Assembly: GCA_012728815.1 (NCBI GenBank)
Contig: JAAYEI010000040.1
Coordinates: forward strand, 1 to 39,930
DNA: 39,930 bases
Direction of reading: 5' to 3'
Source: Clostridiales bacterium
Lineage (GTDB): Bacteria; Bacillota; Clostridia; Christensenellales; Aristaeellaceae
This document shows, piece after piece, positions 28,597 to 36,232 of the stretch. The notes under the pieces are model-generated. The model searched no databases. It worked only from the letters and a program-made list of their open reading frames with translations, and had not been told where the DNA came from. A program made the position numbers and the translations under genes. The stretch's first letter is position 1. Every line of letters starts with the position of its first letter.

Positions 28597-31260
28597 CTAA
28601 TCATTGCTGGCATTGATGATCTCAAGCATCGCGCTGCGCTGGGCAACCCGGTGGGGCAGGTTGGGCCACATGCGGGCCAGGAAGTGGTCGTCGGTTACGC
28701 GGGGGTTGAAGGAGGCCACGTCGCGCACGAACATGATTACCTTGGTGTCCCCGCCCAGATCCTTTTCAATGCTGATGGGCTCACCAAACTGGTAGCCCCT
28801 TCCGTACAGGCCATCATGCTCCAGGGCTTCGGGGGTGATGCTGTCCAGGTCCTTGAAGAGGTTGAGGTACTCGGACAGCAGCTTGGTGCGCCCTTTGCCA
28901 TCCAAGATGATCTCGCGGTCAATCAGCATGCTGTCACCCTCCACCGTCACGCTGACATGGCCAATGATCCACATGTTCCCGCCCACCAGCTCAAAGCGCT
29001 GGGTGCCATCCTCGCTCAGGTCGATGGGGGTGATGGTGTACCATTTGTCCGTCAGGTCCGGCCGGAGGTCGCGCAGGTGCAGGCCAAAGGTGCACGCCGT
29101 GTTGTTCCAGTAGACAGCATGGGCTGTCATGCTGAACACCTTGCGCTGCAGCTTGTCCCTGGTGGCCTCGCTTTCGGCCAGCCTGGCCTCCAGCCTGGCG
29201 ATCATTGCCTCTTTTTCAGTGGTGCTGCTCGCGAATTGGGCCAGGACATCTTCCAGCTCACCGGACAGGCTGGCGGCCTGCGCGGTCAGCTCGTCTATCC
29301 TGGTCTGGGCCGCTGTGCGGGCGGCGGTGTTTTCAATTTCGGTATCATCAAGCAGGGTTTGCAGGCTGAGGGCTTTGGCAGTGATCTCATGGAGTTCAGC
29401 GTCCAATTCCGCGATTTTCTGCTCCAGCAGGGCTTGCTGCGATGCTGATTCCTCCGCCTGGGCCAGGGCTTCCGCCTGCGCCAGCAGCGCCTCCGTCTTG
29501 GTGGTTTCCAGCTGGGCTGTCAGGCTTTCCACCTGGGCGGTCAACGCATCCGCGTTGGCCTTGCCATCCTTCTTTGCCTGTGCGGCTTCAGACTTGGCGG
29601 TCCCCAGCAATGCCTGATAGACGGCTGTCTGCCAGGTCAGCCGGTCCACTTTGGCCTGGGCTTCAGTTTGCGCCTGCAGGGCCTCTGCCTGGGCGCTCTC
29701 CAGCTGCGTTGTGAGGCTCATGACCTGTGCACTCAGCCCATCTGCCTTGGCCTGGGCTTCCGCCTGGGCGGCCTCCAGCTGGGTCGTCAGGCTTTCCACC
29801 TGGACGGTCAGCGTAGTTTCCTTGGCCTGGGCTTTAGTCTGCGCCTCCAGGGCCTCCGCCTTCGTTGTCTCCAGCTGGGCCGTCAGGCTTTGCACCTGGG
29901 CGGTCAGCGCGGTTTCCTTGGCCTGGGCCTCGGTTTGCGCCTGCAGGGCCTCCGCCTTCGTTGTCTCCAGCTGCGCCGTCAGGCTTTCCACCTGGGCGGT
30001 CAGCGTAGTTTCCTTGGCCTGGGCTTCGGTCTGCGCCTGCAGGGCCTCCGTCTTCGTTGTCTCCAGTTGCGCCGTCAGGCTTTCCACCTGCGCGGTCAGT
30101 GTAGTTTCCTTTGCCTGGGCTTCGGTCTGCGCCTGCTGTGCCTCCGCCTGGGCGGTCTCCAGTTGGGCTGTCAGGCTTTCCACCTGCGCGGTCAGCGCAG
30201 TTTCCTTGGCCTGGGCTTCGGTCTGTGCCTGCAGGGCCTCCGCCTGGGCGGTCTCCAGCTGTGCCGTCAGGCTGTCCACCTGTGCGGTCAGTGCGGCTTC
30301 CTTTGCCTGGGCCTCGGTCTGCGCCTGCAGTGTCTCTGCCTGGGCGGTCTCCAGTTGCGCCATCAGGCTTTCCACCTGCGCGGTCAACGCGTCTGCATTG
30401 GCCTTGCTTTTCTTCTCTGCCTGTGAGGCATCAGACCTGGTGGTCCCCAGCAATGCCTGATAGACAGCTGTCTGCCAGGTCAGCCTGTCCACTTTGGCCT
30501 GGGCCTCGGTCTGTGCCTGCAGGGCTTGCGCCTGGGCGGTCGCCAGTTGCGCCGTCAGGCTGTTCACCTGCGCTGTCAGTGCGGTTTCCTTTGCCTGGGC
30601 ATCTGTCTGTGCCTGCAGGGCCTCCGCCTGGACAGTCTCCAGCTGGGCTGTCAGGCTTTCCACCTGCGCGGTCAACGCGGTTTCCTTGGCCTGGGCATCT
30701 GCCTGCGCCTGCAGGGCATCCGCCTGGACAGCCGCCAGCTGGGCCGTCAGGCTGTTCACCTGCGCGGTCAGCGTGGCTTCCATTGCCTGGGCATCTGTCT
30801 GTGCCTGCAAGGCCTCCGCCTGGGCGGTCTCCAGCTGCGCCGTCAGGCTTTCTACCTGCGCGGTCAGCCCAGCTTCCATTGCTTGGGCTTCCGCCTGCGC
30901 CTGCAGGGCCTCCGCCTGGGCGGTCTCCAGTTGCGCCGTCAGGCTTTCTACCTGCGCTGTCAGTGCGGCTTCCTTGGCCTGGGCATCTGTCTGTGCCTGC
31001 AGGGCTTCCGCCTTCGTCGTCTCCAGCTGGGCCGTCAGGCGGTCCACCTGCGCGGTCAGCGCGGTTTCCTTCGCTTGGGCCTCGGTCTGCGCCTGCAGGG
31101 CCTCCGTCTTTGTGGTCTCCAGCATTTTCTGTGTGTCAGCAAGTTCGGCTTCAAGTGTTTTGATTTTGGTGTCTGCCTGGTTGTTTTGGTCGAGGAGCAC
31201 GCCGATTCCGGCTGCTGATACCAACAAAACAAGCGCCAGGATAACCGCCAGCCTTTTCAT
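28597..31260 (-). CDS. exported or membrane-anchored coiled-coil repeat protein
   Basis: This is an 887-residue protein. Residues 1-23 form a signal peptide or N-terminal membrane anchor (MKRLAVILALVLLVSAAGIG). Residues 49-585 are 17 tandem 32-residue repeats of consensus TAQAEALQAQTEAQAKETAL plus TAQVESLTAQLE, predicted as a long coiled coil. Residues 586-708 continue as non-repetitive coiled coil. Residues 709-887 form a globular domain (from MTAHAVYW to the end) with beta-rich segments such as WIIGHVSVTVEGDSMLIDREI and no family I recognise. The start follows GGGAGGGAAGG. It is monocistronic with its own terminator. A stalk presenting the C-terminal domain from the cell surface is a reasonable inference, not shown. 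Confidence 0.85.
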   Translation of the reverse strand: MKRLAVILALVLLVSAAGIGVLLDQNNQADTKIKTLEAELADTQKMLETTKTEALQAQTEAQAKETALTAQVDRLTAQLETTKAEALQAQTDAQAKEAALTAQVESLTAQLETAQAEALQAQAEAQAMEAGLTAQVESLTAQLETAQAEALQAQTDAQAMEATLTAQVNSLTAQLAAVQADALQAQADAQAKETALTAQVESLTAQLETVQAEALQAQTDAQAKETALTAQVNSLTAQLATAQAQALQAQTEAQAKVDRLTWQTAVYQALLGTTRSDASQAEKKSKANADALTAQVESLMAQLETAQAETLQAQTEAQAKEAALTAQVDSLTAQLETAQAEALQAQTEAQAKETALTAQVESLTAQLETAQAEAQQAQTEAQAKETTLTAQVESLTAQLETTKTEALQAQTEAQAKETTLTAQVESLTAQLETTKAEALQAQTEAQAKETALTAQVQSLTAQLETTKAEALEAQTKAQAKETTLTVQVESLTTQLEAAQAEAQAKADGLSAQVMSLTTQLESAQAEALQAQTEAQAKVDRLTWQTAVYQALLGTAKSEAAQAKKDGKANADALTAQVESLTAQLETTKTEALLAQAEALAQAEESASQQALLEQKIAELDAELHEITAKALSLQTLLDDTEIENTAARTAAQTRIDELTAQAASLSGELEDVLAQFASSTTEKEAMIARLEARLAESEATRDKLQRKVFSMTAHAVYWNNTACTFGLHLRDLRPDLTDKWYTITPIDLSEDGTQRFELVGGNMWIIGHVSVTVEGDSMLIDREIILDGKGRTKLLSEYLNLFKDLDSITPEALEHDGLYGRGYQFGEPISIEKDLGGDTKVIMFVRDVASFNPRVTDDHFLARMWPNLPHRVAQRSAMLEIINASND
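29506..31116 (-). repeat. 96-bp tandem repeats encoding the 32-residue coiled-coil units
   Basis: Seventeen units lie back to back inside the coiled-coil gene. Sixteen are exactly 96 bp. Unit 15 is 75 bp, missing exactly one heptad. Units 7-8 and 16-17 share a divergent insert carrying LTWQTAVYQALLG and KANADAL, which indicates duplication of a nine-unit block. Confidence 0.9.
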
Positions 31261-32050
31261 CCTTCCCTCCCAAGTTTTATTTGGATTGTCCTTTCTCAGG
31301 CAACTTGATCAAGCTGCCAGCAACCTTTCTGGGGTCTGTGCGGGTGGCATTACCCACCCGATGGCCAGTGGCCGTTCAGCCACCATGCCAGGCAAGGTGA
31401 GTGCTTCCACCGGCAGGGTGTATGCCTACTTCCCGTTGGGCAAAAGAGGCTGTCATCTTCGCGCGTGACTCAAAGGTCCCCGCTTCATCTGCGGGTTATG
31501 GTTGGGGACCTGAGGATTCAGCCTTAAACAAAGAGGTTTCTGCCTTTGTTTCACGCTGGCCATTCCTCGCGCGCAAGCAAGGACATCGCCCAAGTCATTT
31601 GCCACTCAAATGCGTTTTATGGGAACAATATAACCAATTTGCGGGAGTGTGTCAAACGGTCCCGAAGCCCACGAAATTGACGCGGCGCTGCGCCTTTCCT
31701 CATGTTGATGCTGCAAACCTGACGGGAAGGAGGGGGCTACTTCACCAGGCCAAACTGCTTGTATGTTGGGGTAAAATGAACCATCATTCATCGGTTGGCA
31801 ATAGCATCCATCATCAAACGGCTGGTGATTGTCACAAGGTTGGGATAGGTCAGCTGTATCCGCCGAATCATGAAAAACAAAGGCCAGGTTGTTCTCATAT
31901 CTTGTCATGACAACTCCCAGCGATCTTCACAAAACAATGTGCCCTTCCTGTGGGGTTGTGAATGAAAGCAATGATCTCGCCAACTGCAAAATCAGATACC
32001 TGGCGCCGGGCACCGGATGTTATCGCGCCAAGCGCCCCCGCGTATTGAAA
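31261..32050. other. long intergenic region, no gene recognised
   Basis: Almost 800 nt lack a credible ORF on either strand. A nested hairpin is present at 31475-31510: GGTCCCC pairs with GGGGACC and encloses CCCGC/GCGGG. Upstream of the coiled-coil gene I see no strong -35/-10 pair. Composition is more AT-rich to the right. Open frames of 100-169 codons here show no family features and lack ribosome sites. Confidence 0.4.
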
Positions 32051-32052
32051 CC

Positions 32053-32082
32053 ATGCACAGTCCTGTGCATTCATGGTATTCT
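32053..32082 (+). promoter_or_regulatory. promoter of the P-loop kinase overlapped by a palindromic operator
   Basis: ATGCACAG (32053-32060) and CTGTGCAT (32063-32070) form a perfect 8-bp inverted repeat with a 2-nt spacer. TGCACA (32054-32059) could serve as -35, with TATTCT (32077-32082) as -10 and a 17-bp spacer. A dimeric repressor here would block the promoter. Confidence 0.5.
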
Positions 32083-32113
32083 TGTCTTGTCCGATTCCTG
32101 AAAGGAGCGCGCC

Positions 32114-32617
32114 ATGCTGTTTATCATCACCGGCCTGATGGCCAGCGGCAAGTCCACGGTGGCGGAGGCGCTGGCCAGGCGCCTGCCCAGGGCCGTCCAT
32201 CTGCGCGGGGATCTTTTCCGGCGGATGATCGTTTCGGGCCGGGCCGAGATGGGCCCCGCCCCCAGCCAGGAGGCCCTGGACCAGTTGCAGCTGCGCTATC
32301 ACCTCAGCGCCATGGTGGCCATCCAATACCTGAAGGCCGGCTTTGATGTTGTCCTGCAGGACAATTACTATGGCCAGCACTGGGCAGACATGCTGGACAA
32401 GCTTTCTGGCTGGCAGCCAAAGGCCTTTGTTCTTGACCCTGGCCTGCAGGTCATCCAGGAAAGGGAAGCGGCCCGTGGCAAGGCCGGGTATCACGCCTTC
32501 TCCATTGCCGATCTCTATGAGGACTTCCATCAAACCACGCCGCGCCTGGGCACCTGGGTGGACAACAGCCGGATGACGGTGGACGAAACAGTGGACTTGC
32601 TGCTAAAGCTGATGTAG
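32114..32617 (+). CDS. small P-loop kinase (zeta toxin/phosphotransferase-like)
   Basis: This is a 167-residue cytosolic protein with Walker A GLMASGKST (residues 7-15), a basic LID-like region and an Asp-rich second strand (FDVVLQDNYYGQHW). Its layout (P-loop, then LRGDLFRRM, then DVVLQDNY) matches AAA_33-type kinases related to chloramphenicol phosphotransferase, adenylylsulfate kinase and zeta toxins. The substrate is unknown. No antitoxin gene is adjacent, which argues against a toxin-antitoxin pair. AAAGGAG precedes ATG 32114. Two terminator-like structures follow (32680-32708, and a weaker one with a T-run near 32747-32770). It is probably controlled by the palindrome over its promoter. 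Confidence 0.75.
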   Translation: MLFIITGLMASGKSTVAEALARRLPRAVHLRGDLFRRMIVSGRAEMGPAPSQEALDQLQLRYHLSAMVAIQYLKAGFDVVLQDNYYGQHWADMLDKLSGWQPKAFVLDPGLQVIQEREAARGKAGYHAFSIADLYEDFHQTTPRLGTWVDNSRMTVDETVDLLLKLM

Positions 32618-32679
32618 CGCTTTGTTTGATCCAAAGCGTCGGGAATAGGTTTTGCAAAGAAACACAGGGGATATGTAAC

Positions 32680-32708
32680 TGTGCTCTCCTTCCAAGGAGC
32701 GCATTTTT
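32680..32708 (+). terminator. terminator of the P-loop kinase
   Basis: TGTGCT pairs with AGCGCA around an inner TCCT/AGGA hairpin, followed by TTTTT. The rest of the 32618-33090 gap contains a second hairpin (GCCC/GGGC with a T6 tail near 32764-32770) and otherwise nothing I recognise. Confidence 0.6.
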
Positions 32709-33090
32709 CAATCAGCTGAAATCCCAGAGGATTCATTGCAAGCTATGCCCGTCATGGGCTGGGCTTTTTTAAATCGACGTAGTGGCGGAACGCACGGGAT
32801 GTCTCTTGAAAAGAAGCGTCGCGAGCTTCGTGTAGCCCGCGGCGCCGTGAACTACGCCACCATGATTTGTGGGGCAGCACACCGGCAGGCGCCAGCTTGA
32901 TGACGAATCAGCTTTTCCAGAAGGGCTACGATAAGGATTGTCTCCAATTCTGTACAACCTTCAACCGTAGGTGAAAACAGCACCTCATCATGCGAGGCGG
33001 TAGGGGATTGACCAATACTGCCATTTAGACAGCCTTTCAGCCTCTTAGAGGGTGCTTAACAACAGCCCCTGTCCACATGATTTGCGCACC

Positions 33091-34026
33091 TTACTTTACC
33101 TGGTCATCTTTGTTCATCATCTCTTCGTATGTAATATTGGAAACCGTTTGAAGATCCATGCCTTCATATTTTTCTGACCTGAGCAGCACCAAATCCATCC
33201 CCGGTTGGTACATATAGATATCAACCTGTGCATAAAGGGGGATTTCAGGGTCTTCTGTGGGAACCGCCTTCGTCAAATCCCTGAGGCTCACTTGCTTGCG
33301 AACTGCCAGCATGCCATCCGCAGGAAGGGTTCCATCAATAATGGGATCGGACACGGATTGTACTTTGATATGATAATCGACTCGATTGGCCATCAAACCC
33401 TTCACAAGATAAGAAAGGCCATACTCCCTCCTCATCAGATTGTACCAGCGAATGGACTTGTTCTCACCTGATCTTGCTTCGCCGACGAGCCATAATGTCT
33501 CATGGTTTGCATCCGTCACCACCTGTAAACGATCAATGAAAAGCAGGATATCAATGAGGCTGCAGGTTTCGCCGTCACCAGTAAAGACAAAAGTCAGATG
33601 ATCACTGCTGCCTTCTTCATCAGCAAACGTATAGCTTAAGGTGACGGCTTCGCTGAACTTCCATTGTCCTACCGGTAAAGGATATCGCGTGAGGGCATGG
33701 TTGTTCCTGCATTGATAGATATAATCACAATCACTGGCGGAAAGTGGAAGGCCAAGACTGATTGAAAGCGCCATGATCTCATCACTGCTTTTACATGTTT
33801 CTACCTGCTTCATCAGTTCATATGGACTCAGAACAATGGGTTCAAAGGGAACGGTTGCATGAAAAGATGGCACATCACTTGGTCTTGGCTCATCGTTGGC
33901 AATCATTTCGTCAACATCCATCATCCCCTTCGTTTCAGCATCAGCAACAGCAACGCCCAGGAGGATGAGAAGCCCGGCAAGGAGAACCAATATACCTGAG
34001 CGCCATTTCCTATTTTTCTTTTTCAT
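33091..34026 (-). CDS. exported protein of unknown function, AT-richer than neighbours
   Basis: This is a 311-residue protein with a basic N-terminus and one hydrophobic segment (about 10-30, SGILVLLAGLLILLGVAVA), either a signal peptide or an anchor. The rest is soluble and acidic with no recognised family. Residues 110-200 contain beta-like stretches (SDHLTFVFTGDGETCSLIDI). Codon use is visibly more A/T-ending than that of the core genes to the left, suggesting horizontal acquisition with the adjoining recombinase remnant. AAGGGA lies about 12 nt upstream, a rather long spacing. No terminator or clear promoter is seen. Confidence 0.65.
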   Translation of the reverse strand: MKKKNRKWRSGILVLLAGLLILLGVAVADAETKGMMDVDEMIANDEPRPSDVPSFHATVPFEPIVLSPYELMKQVETCKSSDEIMALSISLGLPLSASDCDYIYQCRNNHALTRYPLPVGQWKFSEAVTLSYTFADEEGSSDHLTFVFTGDGETCSLIDILLFIDRLQVVTDANHETLWLVGEARSGENKSIRWYNLMRREYGLSYLVKGLMANRVDYHIKVQSVSDPIIDGTLPADGMLAVRKQVSLRDLTKAVPTEDPEIPLYAQVDIYMYQPGMDLVLLRSEKYEGMDLQTVSNITYEEMMNKDDQVK

Positions 34027-34199
34027 AAGTTGTTGCGATCCCTTCCATTTGTTGCCATTGATTGGATTACCGTTTGCTTGAGCAGCTCAAGCTTTCATGT
34101 CCTTCATCGGCACAAGGACGCCGAAGCACTTTGGATGACTCGCACATCATCATAACGCATCATCATGCCAGCATCAAACACGGACACATTCCTGTGCTG

Positions 34200-34415
34200 T
34201 TGACACCCAAGCAGCTTATGGAACTAATCAACCACATTGAGGTCTGCCACGCAAATAAGGTGGATGGCACCTGGCAACATATGCTGGTGATTCACTACAA
34301 CCGCTTCGGTTCTCTGGAGCTTCCGGAAACAGTTGCGCTGCCACCGCCAGACATAAGTATCTACACGCGAAAAGGAGCATTTGTCAGCTGTGCCGGACAG
34401 GAAAGTTACCCAAAC
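34200..34415 (+). pseudogene. C-terminal remnant of a serine recombinase (DUF4368 tail)
   Basis: The frame reads LTPKQLMELINHIEVCHANK, then KVDGTWQHMLVIHYNRFGSL and ISIYTRKGAFVSC. This is the characteristic C-terminal DUF4368 segment of large serine recombinases from Firmicute conjugative elements. No catalytic resolvase domain or zinc ribbon precedes it, so only the last about 70 residues survive. It marks an old mobile-element junction beside tRNA-Leu. The rest of the 34027-34464 gap is uninformative. Confidence 0.65.
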
Positions 34416-34464
34416 AAAAAGAGTGCCCCCGCAGGATACTCAGATCCAATAAGGACACTCGTAC

Positions 34465-34550
34465 TGGTGCCGGTGGTCGGACTTGAACCGACACGGTATC
34501 GCTACCAACGGATTTTGAGTCCGCTACGTCTGCCATTCCGTCACACCGGC
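34465..34550 (-). tRNA. tRNA-Leu (anticodon CAA)
   Basis: This is an 86-nt minus-strand tRNA with a long variable arm. The acceptor is GCCGGTG/CACCGGC with discriminator A and encoded CCA (34465-34467). The anticodon stem GCGGA/TCCGT carries the loop CTCAAAA, so the anticodon is CAA, reading UUG. The T-loop is GGTTCAAGTCC-like. It lies between the recombinase remnant and the integrase, so it is the likely integration target. Confidence 0.95.
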
Positions 34551-34617
34551 GAATGCGTTGAAATCATAGGCTTTTCAACGCTTTGTGTCAAGTAAAAAGT
34601 TGCGTGTATAGGGGTAT

Positions 34618-34719
34618 TCGTCAATAAAATCGTCAAGTGGTAACCAGAAACGCCATTATTTTTTCCTTATGTTATAAGGGGTTGGGGGCTGTGGGCCTCG
34701 TCAAGTGAATCGTCAAATG
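34618..34719. repeat. paired TCGTCAA repeats around a palindrome: arm-type integrase site candidates
   Basis: Four direct copies of TCGTCAA(G/A/T)T occur at 34618, 34630, 34698 and 34710, as two pairs each with 12-bp spacing. A related TGTGTCAAGT lies at 34583. Between the pairs is the palindrome CCTTAT-GTT-ATAAGG (34665-34679). The last copy overlaps the integrase stop codon. Location between the integrase gene and the tRNA fits arm-binding sites of a tyrosine recombinase. Confidence 0.55.
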
Positions 34720-35864
34720 GCTAATTTGCCACTGAATAATAATCCGGCTTCGGCGATGTTTTTAGGAATCGCGTGGGCGTAGATGTCGAGTGTCGTGCTG
34801 GCCTGTGCGTGGCCGAGGATGGACTGCGTGGTCTTCACGTCAACCCCGCTGGACAGCAGCGTGGAACACACCGCGTGCCTGAAGGAGTGAGAGGTGTAGG
34901 GGCCTGTGTTAATCTGTCGCCTGATGCTTCGCCACATCGTGTTGAACCTTGCCTCGGTATGGAGGGGTTCTTCGGTTCTTGCGTCTGTGATGATGTAGTC
35001 GTGTTTGTGCTTGTTGGAGGTAAGCACTTGTTTCAAGGCCGGGATCATTGGGACTGTCCTGATGCCCGAACTTGTTTTCGGTTTTTTGATTAATCCGGGT
35101 GATGCTTCGCTTGTGCGTCTCGTGTTGACCGCTCGTGTGACCCGGATGTTGTTCTTATCAAACGAGATGTCTGACCACCTGAGGGCCAGTATCTCCCCGC
35201 GCCGAAGCCCGGTATAGCCGACCAGCGCCATGTACAGTCTTTCATGTGCGTGTTCAAGGCTGTTGATGTCGCTGAGGAACTGCTTGTACAGGTCGTTGTC
35301 CGGGACTGGTCTGCCGACCCGCTTCTTTGTGTGCGTCAAGCGTTTGTCCTTGGTGGGGTCATTGGAGATGAGGCCGTCCCCCAGGGCAATCTGAAGGATG
35401 CGGGACAGCACGACCTTGCGCTTGTGCACGGTGGAGAATGAATAATGCTTCAGTTTGTCATAAAATGCTTGGATACTGCGCCAGTCGATGTCCTCAACGT
35501 CCATCTTGCCAAAGAAGGGGAGGATGTCCCTGTCCAGGTAGTACTTGTAGTCTCTGTTTGTTCCCTCAGAGACCGTCTGGGAGATGTACTGCCAGTTGTC
35601 CTGTGCAAACCGCTTGAAGTTGTGTTTCTTCACGGGGGGTTGATAGTAGTGCTGCTGTTGCGTCTGGGTCATTGCGTATTTAAGGTCAGCGTATTTGTCC
35701 GCGACCTCCTGCTCTGACTCACCTGTTACCCAGACCTGTATGCCATTGAGCAGGTATGGTCTTCTAATCTTTGCCATTGCAAACTCATCAACACCTGATT
35801 CAAAAGATGAACCACCGTTCATGTATGTTCTACTTTCAAGGTGCTCGTGAGTATTATCATTCAA
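34713..35864 (-). CDS. tyrosine-type site-specific integrase
   Basis: This is a 383-residue phage/ICE-type integrase that catalyses strand exchange at att sites. It has an N-terminal arm-binding region (about 30-75), a SAM-like core-binding domain (about 85-170) and a catalytic domain (about 185-380). Catalytic residues are visible: Arg in TGLRRGEILAL, Lys in KKPKTSSGIRTVP, His-x-x-Arg in SHSFRHAV, His in LGHAQ and nucleophile Tyr in LDIYAHA. The start is TTG 35864 with AAAGGG 9 nt upstream. ATG at codon 30 (MAKIRRPYLLNG) is an alternative that matches many family N-termini. The promoter carries a consensus extended -10, and the -35 lies inside a repeated palindrome-like motif. It appears complete and potentially active. 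Confidence 0.93.
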   Translation of the reverse strand: MNDNTHEHLESRTYMNGGSSFESGVDEFAMAKIRRPYLLNGIQVWVTGESEQEVADKYADLKYAMTQTQQQHYYQPPVKKHNFKRFAQDNWQYISQTVSEGTNRDYKYYLDRDILPFFGKMDVEDIDWRSIQAFYDKLKHYSFSTVHKRKVVLSRILQIALGDGLISNDPTKDKRLTHTKKRVGRPVPDNDLYKQFLSDINSLEHAHERLYMALVGYTGLRRGEILALRWSDISFDKNNIRVTRAVNTRRTSEASPGLIKKPKTSSGIRTVPMIPALKQVLTSNKHKHDYIITDARTEEPLHTEARFNTMWRSIRRQINTGPYTSHSFRHAVCSTLLSSGVDVKTTQSILGHAQASTTLDIYAHAIPKNIAEAGLLFSGKLAI

Positions 35865-35880
35865 TACATATCACCCTTTC

Positions 35881-35909
35881 ATTATACCATATTCTTCATG
35901 TTTCTAAAT
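35881..35909 (-). promoter_or_regulatory. integrase promoter with the repeated motif over -35
   Basis: On the minus strand, TGGTATAAT is an extended -10 (TATAAT at 35881-35886). The -35 position (about 35904-35909) is poor in consensus and lies within the first copy of the CTAAATGCGCACRTTTG motif (35904-35920). Confidence 0.55.
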
Positions 35910-36021
35910 GCGCACATTTGGGATAGATGACCAAACACCTTACCCTTAAAAAATGACCTCTCAAACCCGTTGATATACCTCATGTTTTTGTGCTCTAAAT
36001 GCGCACGTTCGACCCCTGTCA
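35902..36021. repeat. 120-bp module, copy 1, with motif copies at both ends
   Basis: CTAAATGCGCACATTTG starts at 35904 and CTAAATGCGCACGTTCG at 35995, flanking a 74-nt segment with ACACCTTACCC and TTGATATAC. This is an imperfect direct repeat of 36111-36232. Confidence 0.8.
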
Positions 36022-36029
36022 AAACAGAT

Positions 36030-36090
36030 AAAAAAGAAGCCCCGGAGCAAGAGCAGATTTAGGTGAAAAATGTGTTCCTGCCACCGGGGC
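36030..36090 (-). terminator. bidirectional terminator-like hairpin between the modules
   Basis: GCCCCGG (36039-36045) pairs with CCGGGGC (36084-36090) around a 38-nt loop. On the minus strand the stem is followed by TTCTTTTTT, on the plus strand by AATTTTT. It would end the leftward nrdJ/Cys-rich transcript before the integrase. Confidence 0.6.
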
Positions 36091-36110
36091 AATTTTTGCG
36101 TTTTAGGGGG

Positions 36111-36232
36111 TTCTAAATGCGCACATTTGAGGAAGGAAGGGAAACACCTTGCCCCTGAAAAATCGCCTCTGGGAAGCCTTGATATTACTCACTTTTTTTG
36201 GCTCTAAATGCGCACGTTTGACCCCCCTGTCA
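36111..36232. repeat. 120-bp module, copy 2, with motif copies at both ends
   Basis: Motif copies start at 36113 and 36203. The internal segment matches copy 1 in blocks (ACACCTTGCCC, GAAAAATCGCCTCT, TTGATATTACTCA). Its right end abuts the stop codon of the Cys-rich gene (36230-36232). The 35865-36229 gap consists of these modules, the hairpin and the integrase promoter. Confidence 0.8.

Noticed and set aside
29506..31116. Regular 96-bp repeats considered as a CRISPR array or non-coding satellite
   Set aside because: Units are contiguous with no unique spacers, and variation preserves the reading frame and coiled-coil pattern, including an exact heptad deletion.
29651..31468. Long plus-strand open frames (250-350 codons) opposite the coiled-coil gene
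   Set aside because: They arise because the 96-bp repeats lack stop codons on the opposite strand. The translations are repetitive Cys/Arg/Trp-rich sequence with no ribosome sites or family features.
31401..31910. Open frames of 169 codons (plus) and 100 codons (minus) in the 31.3-32.0 kb gap
   Set aside because: No ribosome sites, no recognisable family, erratic composition. Treated as non-coding.
32114..32617. Toxin-antitoxin system based on the zeta-like kinase
   Set aside because: No epsilon-type antitoxin or other small partner gene is adjacent. The upstream gap has no ORF with a ribosome site.
32769..32957. A 62-codon minus-strand open frame
   Set aside because: No ribosome site or known domain and an atypical composition. 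It could be a degenerate repeat but cannot be supported.
34650..34680. CCTTAT-GTT-ATAAGG palindrome as the integrase terminator
   Set aside because: On the minus strand the stem is followed by an A-run, not a U-run, so it is not a terminator in the direction of the integrase transcript.
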